Assembly (NCBI GenBank): GCA_046263255.1
Contig: JBHELD010000066.1
Location: 1 to 32,520, forward strand
DNA length: 32,520 bases
Direction: 5' to 3'
Origin: JALZEG01 sp046263255
GTDB lineage: Bacteria > Actinomycetota > CADDZG01 > WHSQ01
Shown: piece after piece, positions 15,401 to 23,850 of the stretch
Numbering within the stretch: the first letter of the stretch is position 1
Layout: the number at the start of each line of letters is the position of its first letter
Notes under the pieces: model-generated
Seen by the model: only the letters and a program-made list of their open reading frames with translations
What the model was told of the DNA's origin: nothing
Database searches by the model: none
Made by a program: the position numbers and the translations under genes

Positions 15401-15576
15401 TGCTCGTCCTCTCGTGTCTCTTGCCGTGCGTGACCGGCTGCCTCGAGCCCCTCGCGCCGCTGCCGCGCCCGCTCGTACGCGACCGAGGCCCGGGCCATCA
15501 CCTTGAACGTGAGCAGCAACCCTCCGACCAGGCCGATGATAAGCAGCCATTGCGGCAAACCCAGGCCGAGGAACAA
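15397..15576 (-). CDS. Small membrane protein between rho and rpmE
   Basis: A 59-residue frame, easily missed for its size and TTG start. It begins one base after the rho TAG (TAGTTG) with an AAGGGGG site about six bases upstream, and its TGA overlaps the rpmE ATG as ATGA. Residues 2-26 (FLGLGLPQWLLIIGLVGGLL and on to LLTFKV) form one membrane helix. The rest is charged and helical (ASVAYERARQRREGLEAAG), likely facing the cytoplasm. Coupling on both sides and clean codon use make it a likely real gene. I recognise no family. Confidence 0.65.
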   Translation of the reverse strand: MFLGLGLPQWLLIIGLVGGLLLTFKVMARASVAYERARQRREGLEAAGHARQETREDEQ

Positions 15577-17262
15577 CTATTCCCCCTTGACCGGGGCCTT
15601 CGCGATCTCCCGCAGGAACTGCGCGTTCCCCTGAGTCGCCTTCATCTTGTCGATCAGGAGCTCGAGCGCACCGCCGTCGGCGAGCGCGTGCAGCACCCGG
15701 CGAAGCCGCCACACCAGCTGCAGCTCCTCTGGCGTCAGCAGCAGCTCCTCCTTGCGCGTGCCCGACGCCTGGATGTCGATGGCCGGGAAGATCCGCTTCT
15801 CGGACATCCGCCGGTCGAGCTTCAGCTCCCAGTTGCCGGTGCCCTTGAACTCCTCGAAGATGACCTCGTCCATCCGCGACCCCGTCTCGACGAGCGCCGT
15901 CGCGAGGATCGTGAGCGAGCCGCCGTGCTCGATGTTCCGCGCCGCCCCGAAGAACTTCTTCGGCGGATAGAGCGCGGTCGAGTCGACGCCGCCGCTGAGG
16001 ATGCGGCCGCTCGCCGGCGTGGCGAGGTTGTACGCACGCGAGAGGCGGGTGATCCCGTCGAGCAGGATCAGGACGTCACGGCCCATCTCGACGAGGCGCT
16101 TCGCGCGCTCGAGCGTCAGCTCGGTGACCTGGATGTGGTCGTCGGACGGGCGGTCGAACGTCGAGTAGACGACCTCGCCGTCCACCGACCGCTGCATGTC
16201 CGTGACCTCTTCGGGCCGCTCGTCGACGAGCAGCACGATCAGGTGCGTCTCGGGGTTGTTCGCGCGGACCGCGTTCGCGATCTCCTTCATTACGGTCGTC
16301 TTTCCGGCCTTCGGCGGGCTCACGATCATGCCGCGCTGCCCCTTGCCGATCGGCGCGATCAGGTCGACGATCCGCGGCGTGATCGATCGCGGGTTGTCGG
16401 GCTGCTCGAGAGTCAGGCGCTCCTCCGGGTAGAGCGGCGTGAGATCGGCGAAACGGACGCGGTGCTGGACCTCCTCCGGCGGAAGGCCGTTGATCGTGTG
16501 GATCTTCAGCAGCGCCTGGTACTTCTCGGACTCCTTCGGCGAGCGGACCGACCCCTGGACCTCGTCGCCCTTTCTCAGGTGGAACCGGCGGACCTGCGAG
16601 ACCGAGACGTACACGTCCTTGTCGCCCGGCAGGTAGCCGCTCGTCCGCAGGAAGCCGTAGCCCTCCGGGAGCAGGTCGAGGATGCCGGTCCGCACCTCGG
16701 CGTTCGGGTCGTCCTCGGCCTCGAGGTCCTCCCAGCGCTCGTCGCGCATGTAGTGCGGGACCTGGCCACCGCCGCCGCGGCCGCGGCGCCTGCGCCGCCC
16801 GCGGTTGTCGCGGTCCCCGCGCCCGTCACGCGGCTCGGCCTTCTCGCGCGGGCGCGATCGGTTCTCACGGCCCTGCGGCCGGCGACGCCAGCCCTGCTCG
16901 TCCGGACGCCGGTCGCGCTCGTCGACCGCGCCGTCGTCGCGCACCGCGGCCGGCGTCTGGGCCGGCGGATCCGCGGCGGGCGCGGCTTGCGGCGGCGTGG
17001 CCGGGTCCGGCGATGCCGCCGCCGGAGAGCGGCCCGGCTGCCCGGACGCTGACGGAGGCGCGGCGGGCGCCTTCTCCCGCGGCTTGCGCTGGGGCGCGTT
17101 CTCGGGGGCCGAGGCCCCGCCGTTGCGGGAGGTTCCCGCGATCCGGTCGACGATCTCGGCCTTCTTCAGACCCGCGACCTTCAGGTCCATCGACTTGGCA
17201 ATCTGCTTCAGCTCCGAGACCGCCTTGGCCTCGAGGACCGAACGGTCCACTGTCTCTGCCAC
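15577..17262 (-). CDS. rho: Transcription termination factor Rho
   Basis: Hexameric RNA helicase that ends transcription of untranslated RNA. Residues 1-45 are the Rho N-terminal helical domain (SELKQIAKSMDLKVAGLKK). Residues about 46-168 are a disordered insertion rich in Pro, Ala, Arg and Gly ending RRRRRGRGGGG, as in other actinobacterial Rhos, where it adds RNA binding. The cold-shock-like RNA domain follows (GILDLLPEGYGFLR). The ATPase domain has the Walker A PPKAGKTT (316-323) and Walker B DVLILLDGITRL. The GTG start has an AGGACG site. It starts nine bases after the transaldolase stop, so it appears joined to the cDPG genes. Confidence 0.96.
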   Translation of the reverse strand: MAETVDRSVLEAKAVSELKQIAKSMDLKVAGLKKAEIVDRIAGTSRNGGASAPENAPQRKPREKAPAAPPSASGQPGRSPAAASPDPATPPQAAPAADPPAQTPAAVRDDGAVDERDRRPDEQGWRRRPQGRENRSRPREKAEPRDGRGDRDNRGRRRRRGRGGGGQVPHYMRDERWEDLEAEDDPNAEVRTGILDLLPEGYGFLRTSGYLPGDKDVYVSVSQVRRFHLRKGDEVQGSVRSPKESEKYQALLKIHTINGLPPEEVQHRVRFADLTPLYPEERLTLEQPDNPRSITPRIVDLIAPIGKGQRGMIVSPPKAGKTTVMKEIANAVRANNPETHLIVLLVDERPEEVTDMQRSVDGEVVYSTFDRPSDDHIQVTELTLERAKRLVEMGRDVLILLDGITRLSRAYNLATPASGRILSGGVDSTALYPPKKFFGAARNIEHGGSLTILATALVETGSRMDEVIFEEFKGTGNWELKLDRRMSEKRIFPAIDIQASGTRKEELLLTPEELQLVWRLRRVLHALADGGALELLIDKMKATQGNAQFLREIAKAPVKGE

Positions 17263-17271
17263 TTTTTCGTC

Positions 17272-17952
17272 CTACCCCTCTTGCATCGAGGGAGGAAGCT
17301 CGCCCAGATCGGGTTTCGCCTGCTCCCAGTCGTCGGTGAATCGTTTGAATCCCGCATCTGTCAACGGATGCCTCACGAGTGTCTCGAAGACCTTGAAGGG
17401 CATCGTCGCTATGTCGGCTCCGAGGCGCGCCGCCTCGGTCACGTGGATGGGGTGCCTCAAGCTCGCCGCAAGCACCTGGGTGTCGTAGCCCTGGACGCCG
17501 AATATCTCGCAGATGTCGGAGATCAGCCGGAGGCCGTCCGTGGCGACATCGTCAAGCCTACCCACAAACGGGCTCACGATGTAAGCCCCCGCCTCCGCGG
17601 CGAGGATCGCCTGAGCCGGCGTGAACGCCAGCGTCACGTTCACCTTGATGCCGTCGTCCGCCAGCTGCCGCGTCGCGGCCAGGCCGTTGGGCGTCAGCGC
17701 GACCTTCACGACCGCGTTGTCGGCCATCTTGGCGATCTCGTGACCCTGGCGCACGAGAACGTCGGTGTCGTCGGACGCGGTCTCGATCGAGACGTCGCCG
17801 TCGACGAGCGAGAGGATCTCGCGCACGAGCGGAAGGAACCCCTTCCTCTCCTTCGCGATCAGGCTGGGGTTCGTCGTCACACCGCGCAGGACGCCCCACC
17901 TCACGCCCTCCCGGATCTCGTCCAGGTTCGCGGTGTCAAGGAACAACTTCAC
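17272..17952 (-). CDS. Small transaldolase, TalC/fructose-6-phosphate aldolase family
   Basis: A 226-residue single-domain (beta/alpha)8 aldolase. It starts MKLFLDTANLDEI and has VTTNPSLIAKE (25-35), the Schiff-base lysine Lys83 in VVKVALTPNGL, and SPFVGRLDD. The last block is typical of TalC-type transaldolases rather than Escherichia coli fructose-6-phosphate aldolase, so it likely moves dihydroxyacetone units between sugar phosphates in the pentose phosphate pathway. A perfect AAGGAGG five bases before the GTG supports the start. It overlaps the 2-phosphoglycerate kinase gene by 17 bases and is nine bases from rho. Confidence 0.9.
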   Translation of the reverse strand: MKLFLDTANLDEIREGVRWGVLRGVTTNPSLIAKERKGFLPLVREILSLVDGDVSIETASDDTDVLVRQGHEIAKMADNAVVKVALTPNGLAATRQLADDGIKVNVTLAFTPAQAILAAEAGAYIVSPFVGRLDDVATDGLRLISDICEIFGVQGYDTQVLAASLRHPIHVTEAARLGADIATMPFKVFETLVRHPLTDAGFKRFTDDWEQAKPDLGELPPSMQEG

Positions 17953-18967
17953 GCGCGCCTCCTTCGTCGACGTCCACGTGCTCCTGCGGCTTCGTCCGCC
18001 CCACGGCCTCGACCGCCTTCTCGATCAGCTTCTCGTCCGTGCCGCCGACCGCGACGCCCTTCTCGACCGAGTCGAGCGCCTTGTTGATCACGTGGTCGAT
18101 CACCTCGGACAACGTCGCGTCGAGGTCGTAGTGCGACACCATCGGGACGCCGCGCATGAGCGCCGAGGAAGCCATGTACTTCTGCAGCCGGCGGATCTTC
18201 TTGAACGCGTTGAGGTACCGCTGCCCCCCGCGCCCGCTCGAGTCGCGGCCGCGCCGGAAGAAGTGACTGCGGTGGAGGTCCTCGTCGTCGATCGTGATCA
18301 GCAGCGGGACGATGATCGCCTTGTCGCTCTCGACGCTCTGCAGGAACCCCGGGACGAGGTGGGCGCCCTCGAGGATCATGTCGGTGCCCTCCTGGATCGC
18401 GCGGTCGATCAGCGCCTGCGCGCCGACGGCCACCGCGGCCGCCTGCTCGCGGAACCCGATGATCAGCTTGTCGCCGGAATGCGGGATCGGCTGGCGCACG
18501 GCGTTGTCGGCCTCGAACGACGACGCGTAGAGGGTGGGGAACATCTCCTCGGTGAGCGCGCTGCGAAGCACCTCGCGGACCGCGTCCGTGGAGACGACGC
18601 GCGTGATGCCCAGGCGGCTCGCGAGCTGCGTCGCGATCGTGGACTTCCCGACGCCGGTCGCGCCGCCGAGCAGGATGATCAGCGGGATGTCCAGCTCGGC
18701 CACCGACTGCCATTTCACGAACGCCTGCGCGTAGGTCTCGCCGGCTTCTCGCCGCAGGACCTGCACCGTAAGCTCCCTCAGCGTCTCCTCGGTGACGTAC
18801 GGCGCGCCCGACTCGCGCAGCTCCTCCTCGACCTTGTTCGCGACCGCGTACGCGCGACCGGGCCCGAGGCCGGTCGCCATGAGCGAAGAGGCTCTCAGGC
18901 CCTTGGAATACGGCAGGCCGCGCTCGCTCTCGGTGATGAAGATGTGCTTACGTCGCTTCTCGCTCAC
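17936..18967 (-). CDS. 2-phosphoglycerate kinase
   Basis: A 343-residue protein. Residues about 6-90 form an ATP-cone-like regulatory domain (LPYSKGLRASSLMATGL). The kinase domain follows with the P-loop GGATGVGKST (101-110) and a late RRGRDSSGRGGQRYL loop. The family phosphorylates 2-phosphoglycerate to 2,3-bisphosphoglycerate, the first step to cyclic 2,3-diphosphoglycerate, a thermoprotectant and phosphate store known from thermophilic methanogens. The cyclising enzyme is the overlapping upstream gene (20 bases), so function and context agree. The GTG start has an AAGAGG site. Confidence 0.9.
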   Translation of the reverse strand: MSEKRRKHIFITESERGLPYSKGLRASSLMATGLGPGRAYAVANKVEEELRESGAPYVTEETLRELTVQVLRREAGETYAQAFVKWQSVAELDIPLIILLGGATGVGKSTIATQLASRLGITRVVSTDAVREVLRSALTEEMFPTLYASSFEADNAVRQPIPHSGDKLIIGFREQAAAVAVGAQALIDRAIQEGTDMILEGAHLVPGFLQSVESDKAIIVPLLITIDDEDLHRSHFFRRGRDSSGRGGQRYLNAFKKIRRLQKYMASSALMRGVPMVSHYDLDATLSEVIDHVINKALDSVEKGVAVGGTDEKLIEKAVEAVGRTKPQEHVDVDEGGAREVVP

Positions 18968-20345
18968 GAGCCTCTTTTCCGTACCTCTCCTCGGCGAGAG
19001 CGGCCGCCCGCTCGAGCATCGCCTTCAGGTCGCCCCCGTCGACCGGGACCGGGACGTTGTCCATGTAGACGACGTTCATCCCGGACGCGAGGGCTTCCCT
19101 GGTGGCGACGTCGACTCCGGCCGCCTTGATCTCGCATAAAAGGACATCGGCCTTCCCGGCCTGGCGCAACTCCTCTTTCAGCCTGCCCCGGTCGGACAGC
19201 GAATGGCTGATACCGGCCACCCTGCAACCGTGCTCCTGCTCGAGATGACGCTTGATCGATTCCCCCGCTGCTTCGGGGGCCGTAGTCGCGACGACCACCT
19301 CTGCTCCCTCGACCGGGCGAGTTGGAGCGGGACGGAAGACGGTTCGAACCAGCTCGATCTCGTGCTTGGGTCCCGCCGAGCCCTGTCCGGACTTCCCGTT
19401 CGAGCGGAACGACTCTCGAACGAGGGAGGTTGTGCGGGAGACCTGAGAGGGAGAACCGAACGGCTCTTCGCACATAGTAACGACCACGAAGTCGGCAAGC
19501 AACAACCTGAACGGCCCCATGTAGCCGCTGAGGTACTCCTCCGGGATCGCCGACGGGACGACGAGAACGCTTGCGTCGGCGTGGCACGGGGGGATCGAGG
19601 AGCCGGATCCTTCCAGCAGGACGAGGTCACCCGGCAGGTCGTTGGCGAGCTCGACACCCTGGCGCACGTTCGATATCGCGACACCGCCCGCCAGGCCGCC
19701 CCCGCAGCGCCGGCATCCGACGGTGGGAACGCGCCCCAGCAGCGCGTCTTCAACGTAATCGGAGGCCGCGTGCTTCCCGGAGTCGGCCATCTCCAGGAGG
19801 TCCTTCGGCTCCAGCGCCATCTCGTCCCCGCGGAGCACCTCCGGCTCCGGAGGCCCGCCGCGACCCATGGCGACGATGACGGGCCGGCGCCCGAGCTCGG
19901 TCAACGCGCGGGCGGTGAATCCCGCGACCGCCGTCTTGCCCGTGCGCTTCCCGGTCCCGACGAGAGCGATCGAGGCCTTGGTGGCAAGCCGCGGCCGCGG
20001 GGGCGGCGTGAACCTGAAGTCGGCGCCCTCGTAGGCGACTCCTCTATAGAGCGCGACCGCGGCGAGAGCGTGACGCCTGCGGTAGTCGAGGACCGGCTCG
20101 TCCGACAGGTCGACTACGGCGTCTACCTCGTTTTCCGCCAGGAACCGGTCGAGCCCCGCGCGCGGCTCCTCGCCCGGCACGACGCGCACGCCGCCGTAGG
20201 CGTCGATCCCGCCGGCCGGCAGCTTCTCACGCCCCCCGACCAGCAGGGCCGCGACGACCTCGTGCCCCCCGGCCGCCAGCTCGTTCAGCGCCGCCTCGAC
20301 GACGGGCGGATAGTGCTCTCCGTCGACGACGGCGAGATAGCGCAC
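18948..20345 (-). CDS. cpgS: Cyclic 2,3-diphosphoglycerate synthetase
   Basis: Uses ATP to close 2,3-bisphosphoglycerate into cyclic 2,3-diphosphoglycerate. The protein starts MRYLAVVDGEHYPPVV, as in this family, and has a P-loop-like VGTGKRTGKTA (about 129-139) in the middle domain and CEIKAAGVDVATREALASG near the end. From the GTG at 20345 it has 465 residues, close to the roughly 460 of the methanogen enzyme. A GGAGG lies seven bases before this GTG; an open frame extends further upstream but without such a site. It is the first gene of a minus-strand run through the 2-phosphoglycerate kinase, transaldolase and rho genes. Confidence 0.9.
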   Translation of the reverse strand: MRYLAVVDGEHYPPVVEAALNELAAGGHEVVAALLVGGREKLPAGGIDAYGGVRVVPGEEPRAGLDRFLAENEVDAVVDLSDEPVLDYRRRHALAAVALYRGVAYEGADFRFTPPPRPRLATKASIALVGTGKRTGKTAVAGFTARALTELGRRPVIVAMGRGGPPEPEVLRGDEMALEPKDLLEMADSGKHAASDYVEDALLGRVPTVGCRRCGGGLAGGVAISNVRQGVELANDLPGDLVLLEGSGSSIPPCHADASVLVVPSAIPEEYLSGYMGPFRLLLADFVVVTMCEEPFGSPSQVSRTTSLVRESFRSNGKSGQGSAGPKHEIELVRTVFRPAPTRPVEGAEVVVATTAPEAAGESIKRHLEQEHGCRVAGISHSLSDRGRLKEELRQAGKADVLLCEIKAAGVDVATREALASGMNVVYMDNVPVPVDGGDLKAMLERAAALAEERYGKEAREREAT

Positions 20346-20481
20346 GGCCGAACCTCCGGAAAGTAGATGGGCGCCCGGGCCCAGGCTTACACGACTCTGC
20401 CGGCACAACCTCGAAGGGTTGCGCTCCGTCCCCCGCGGGTAACCCTATGTGACCAGAGAACCGTCTCCTTCGGAGGTCGCC

Positions 20482-21177
20482 ATGCTTGGCCGCAACAGAA
20501 ACGACTCCCCCACGACGACCCGCAGCGAGGCGGCCCGGCCGCTCTCGTTCGCCGCTCGCGGCGGCGTCTCCATCGGGGCGATCCTCACCGGCGTCGTGGT
20601 CGCGTTCGGCGCGATGTTCGTCCTCACCGCGCTGATCTCGGGGATCCTCGTCGCCCTGGGCCTCAGCGAGAACCTCACCCCGGGCGAGCAGGCAGAAGTG
20701 GGCATCGCGACCGGGATCGGCCTCGTCGCCGCGCAGTTCCTCTCCTACATGTGGGGCGGGTATGCCGCAGGGCGCATGAGCCGCGGAGCCGGCGCCGCCA
20801 ACGGAGCCCTGGTCGCGCTCCTCGCGCTGGTCGTCGGGGTCGCGGTGGGAGCGATCGCCGCCGGTATCGGCGCGACCGAGGACGTGAGGACGCCCTTCAA
20901 CTCCAGCCTGCTCCCTGCCGACGGCGAGGTGCTGAGGTGGGGAGCGGGTCTCGCCGTCGGAGCGCTCGCCGCGATGTTCCTCGGCGCGATCGTCGGCGGG
21001 TCGATGGGCTCTCGCTGGCACACGAAGCTCGAGCGCCGCACGGTCGACGAGCACGAGCACCGCGCCGACCGTCCTGCGACGGAAGGTCGCGCCGGGACCC
21101 GCGAGACGATCGACCTGCGCGACGGCGCGCGGAATCGCTCCGGAACGGAGGTTACGACTCCGGCCCGGAGGGAATAG
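20482..21177 (+). CDS. Four-helix integral membrane protein of unknown function
   Basis: A 231-residue protein with four Gly/Ala-rich membrane segments (about 29-60, 74-98, 106-130 and 152-175) and a long hydrophilic, charged C-terminal tail (180-231, HEHRADRPATEGRAG). The helix pattern resembles small TIGR04086/YrzE-like membrane proteins, but I would not assign a role. I place the start at ATG 20482, five bases after a clear GGAGG (20472-20476); an in-frame GTG at 20449 lacks such a site. It is divergent from cpgS (136 bases apart). A short stem (ACAACC/GGTTGC-like, about 20403-20424) lies in that gap. Confidence 0.72.
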   Translation: MLGRNRNDSPTTTRSEAARPLSFAARGGVSIGAILTGVVVAFGAMFVLTALISGILVALGLSENLTPGEQAEVGIATGIGLVAAQFLSYMWGGYAAGRMSRGAGAANGALVALLALVVGVAVGAIAAGIGATEDVRTPFNSSLLPADGEVLRWGAGLAVGALAAMFLGAIVGGSMGSRWHTKLERRTVDEHEHRADRPATEGRAGTRETIDLRDGARNRSGTEVTTPARRE

Positions 21178-21230
21178 ACGGGACCGAGCGGATCCGAACC
21201 GACGCCGCACCGGGAGCGCCGCTGCGGCCC

Positions 21231-21249
21231 GGCCTCCGAGGGGGAGGCC
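21231..21249. terminator. GC-rich hairpin after the membrane-protein gene
   Basis: GGCCTCC and GGAGGCC pair around a five-base loop, about 55 bases after the stop. No T tract follows. It may be a weak terminator, but such stems arise easily in this GC-rich sequence. Confidence 0.25.
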
Positions 21250-21371
21250 CGGCCTGGAGGAAGGTGCTCCCGCTGCGCGTCCGGAGCCCTCGGGAACCGC
21301 GGCCCTGCGGGGCGGCAGGGGCACGACGACCGACCGCAGGATTAGCCTCCCCGCCGCCTAACCTAGGGATC

Positions 21372-21821
21372 GTGCGCAAGCTCTCGCTTCTGGTCGCAGC
21401 CGCTGCCACGGCGCTCCTTCCGGCCGCCCACGCGGCGCCCGGGGCGACCGCTCCTGCGCTGCCCCCGCTGGGCGCCGCCGAAGCGCCGCTGTTCGCCGCC
21501 GGCGGCACCCCGGTCTCGAACGGGATCTTCTTCCCCGGCACCGCGCTCTGCGCCGGCACGTACTGCCTCGGCCAGCCGTACGCCGTCGCCCAGGGGACCG
21601 ACATCCGCTTCTACAACCTCGACTCGGCGGCGGTGGCGAACAGCCACCGGATCGTCTCGAAGCAGACGAAGAAGCGAAGCAAGGCACCGCTGTTCCAGTC
21701 AGAGACGGTGGCGGGCCCCGGCAGCACGCTCATGAAGACGTCGCACCTGAAGCCGGGCGTCTACGGGTACTTCTGCACCATCCACTTCGGGATGGACGGC
21801 CTGCTCGAGGTCACCGAGTAG
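21372..21821 (+). CDS. Secreted cupredoxin (blue-copper protein)
   Basis: A 149-residue exported protein. Residues 1-21 are a signal peptide (MRKLSLLVAAAATALLPAAHA). The copper ligands are visible: His92 in NSHRIVS, then Cys135, His138 and Met141 in YFCTIHFGMDG. The C-x2-H-x2-M spacing is the same as in amicyanin, and GVYGYFCTIH is typical of plastocyanin-like folds. It is probably a periplasmic or surface electron carrier, but its partner is not in the window. The GTG start at 21372 is supported by the signal peptide; the ribosome site (TAGGGA) is modest. It converges with thrB, ten bases apart. Confidence 0.85.
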   Translation: MRKLSLLVAAAATALLPAAHAAPGATAPALPPLGAAEAPLFAAGGTPVSNGIFFPGTALCAGTYCLGQPYAVAQGTDIRFYNLDSAAVANSHRIVSKQTKKRSKAPLFQSETVAGPGSTLMKTSHLKPGVYGYFCTIHFGMDGLLEVTE

Positions 21822-21830
21822 GCCGCGCCG

Positions 21831-22745
21831 TCAGGGGTGCGCCTTCGCCCCCTCAGGCTCCCAGTCGCTCACGAAGACCCGCCAGCCCGAGCGACGCTCC
21901 CTGCAGATGCGCCTGACCTGCTCGGCCCTCGTCGCGGACTCGGGGCGCGGCACGACGATCAGGAGCGAGGGACCGGCCCCCGCGAGCGCGACCGGGAGCC
22001 CGGCTGCCTGGACCTCCTGGTACACGGTAGCGGTCTCCGGCATCAGCTTCAGGCGGTGCGGCTCGTGCAGCCGGTCGTTCATCGCGTCGGCGAGGACGTC
22101 GGCGCCGGCGCCGGCCGACATCGCCGCGACGAGGAGGGCCGCGCGCGACGCCGTGAACTGCGCGTCGCCGAACTCGACCTTACTCGGCAGCGCCTTGCGC
22201 GCGGCCGCGGTGGGGAATCCCTCGGCCGGGACCGCGACGATCGGAACGAGACGGTCGCTCGGCTCGACCCGGAAGTAGCGGATGTCGTCGTCGTCGCCGC
22301 CGCGGTAGCAGACGACGAGGCCCCCGATCAGCGCGGGCATGACGTTGTCGGCGTGCCCTTCGAGCGTCGTCGCGAGCTGGATCATCTCGGTCTGCGGCAC
22401 CGTCCGGCCCGTGACCGCCCGCGCTGCGAAGAGGCCACCGACGATCGCCGCGGCCGACGACCCGAGGCCGGCTTGCAACGGGATCGGGTTGCGAACGCGG
22501 ACGGAGAACCCCGCGGGGCGCCGGCCGACGTGGTCGAAGAACGCGTTCATAGAGCGGAGGACGAGGTTCGTGTCGTCCGTCGGCAGGTGCTCGGAGCCCT
22601 CGCCTTCGACGATCATCTCGATCGAGTCTCGCCGCGGCTCGATCTCGATCTCGAGGTGCATCCGTATCGCCGCGCCCAGCGAGTCGTACCCGGGGCCGAG
22701 GTTCGCGACGGTGGCCGGGACACGAACCTTCACAGAAGCAGGCAT
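21831..22745 (-). CDS. thrB: Homoserine kinase
   Basis: GHMP-family kinase that phosphorylates L-homoserine in threonine synthesis. The ATP loop is PLQAGLGSSAAA at 89-100. The N-terminal block VRVPATVANLGPGYDSLG and the late block GLPVALAGAGPSLLI are typical. The chosen ATG (MPASVKVRVP) gives 304 residues, the usual length, with an AAAGG site about nine bases upstream; the frame is open 20 codons further up but overlaps thrC there. It follows thrC after 34 bases, in the operon hom-thrC-thrB. Confidence 0.95.
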   Translation of the reverse strand: MPASVKVRVPATVANLGPGYDSLGAAIRMHLEIEIEPRRDSIEMIVEGEGSEHLPTDDTNLVLRSMNAFFDHVGRRPAGFSVRVRNPIPLQAGLGSSAAAIVGGLFAARAVTGRTVPQTEMIQLATTLEGHADNVMPALIGGLVVCYRGGDDDDIRYFRVEPSDRLVPIVAVPAEGFPTAAARKALPSKVEFGDAQFTASRAALLVAAMSAGAGADVLADAMNDRLHEPHRLKLMPETATVYQEVQAAGLPVALAGAGPSLLIVVPRPESATRAEQVRRICRERRSGWRVFVSDWEPEGAKAHP

Positions 22746-22779
22746 CCGCTCAGCCCTTTCTCTCCCTGGTCGGAGCGCA

Positions 22780-23850
22780 TCATGCCAGATCGAGCTCCGC
22801 CGCAATGGGGTCGATCTCCGGCGCGATCTTCTTGGGGATGGGGGCCCCGGCGACCGCCCAGTCGGGGTCCTTCAACCCGTGTCCGGTGAGGACGCAAGCG
22901 ACGATCGCGCCGGCCGCGACCGCGCCGCGGCGCGCCATCTGACGCAGGCCGGCGACCGATGCCGCCGACGCGAGCTCCACGAAGATGCCGTCGCGCGCGA
23001 GGTCGCGGTACGCCTCGAGGATCTCCTTGTCCCTGACGGAGCCGATCGCACCGCCCGACGCGGCCGCCGCGTCGCGCGCTCCCTCCCACGACGCCGGGTT
23101 CCCGATCCGGATCGCGGTCGCGATCGTCACGGGGTCCTCGACCGGGCGGCCCCTCACGATCGGATTCGCGCCCTCGGCCTGGAAGCCGTGCATGCGCGGC
23201 AAGCCGTCGCACCAGCCGGCCCCCGCGGCCTCGCGGTAGCCCCGCCAGTATGCGGTGATGTTCCCGGCGTTGCCGACCGGCATCACGTGGAGGTCGGGCG
23301 CACGCCCGAGCGCCTCGACGATCTCGAACGCGCCGGTCTTCTGGCCTTCTATCCGGAAGGGGTTCACGGAGTTCACGAGAGTGACCGGCCACCGCTTCGC
23401 CATCTCGCGCGTGAGCTTCAGCGCCTGGTCGAAGTTGCCGGAGATCTCGAGCACCCGCGCGCCGTGCACCAGCGCCTGCGCCAGCTTGCCGAGCGCGACG
23501 TTGCCGCTCGGGATCAGCACCGCGCACGTCATCCCGGCGCGCGCCGCGTACGCCGCGGCCGACGCGCTCGTGTTCCCCGTCGACGCGCACACGACGGCCG
23601 TCGACCCCTCTTCGACCGCCTTCGAGATCGCGAGCGTCATGCCGCGGTCCTTGAACGACCCGGTGGGGTTGAGGCCCTCGTGCTTCAGCCACACCTCGGC
23701 CCCGGTCTCCTCCGACAGCCGCCCGGAGTGGACGAGCGGCGTTCCTCCTTCGCCGAGCGTCACCACGGGCGTCTTCTCCGACACCGGGAGGTGGTCGCGG
23801 TACCGGTGGATGATGCCCCTCCGCGCCTGCACGGCCGGCGGCGAAGTCAT
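22780..23850 (-). CDS. thrC: Threonine synthase
   Basis: PLP enzyme that converts O-phosphohomoserine to threonine. The PLP lysine is Lys68 in LNPTGSFKDRG, with the phosphate-binding GNAGN near residue 193 and the substrate block CASTGNTSASAAAYAARAG. The form is the short, actinobacterial type starting at MTSPPAVQARRG, 356 residues. The ATG overlaps the hom stop as ATGA, so the two are translationally coupled. Confidence 0.96.
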   Translation of the reverse strand: MTSPPAVQARRGIIHRYRDHLPVSEKTPVVTLGEGGTPLVHSGRLSEETGAEVWLKHEGLNPTGSFKDRGMTLAISKAVEEGSTAVVCASTGNTSASAAAYAARAGMTCAVLIPSGNVALGKLAQALVHGARVLEISGNFDQALKLTREMAKRWPVTLVNSVNPFRIEGQKTGAFEIVEALGRAPDLHVMPVGNAGNITAYWRGYREAAGAGWCDGLPRMHGFQAEGANPIVRGRPVEDPVTIATAIRIGNPASWEGARDAAAASGGAIGSVRDKEILEAYRDLARDGIFVELASAASVAGLRQMARRGAVAAGAIVACVLTGHGLKDPDWAVAGAPIPKKIAPEIDPIAAELDLA

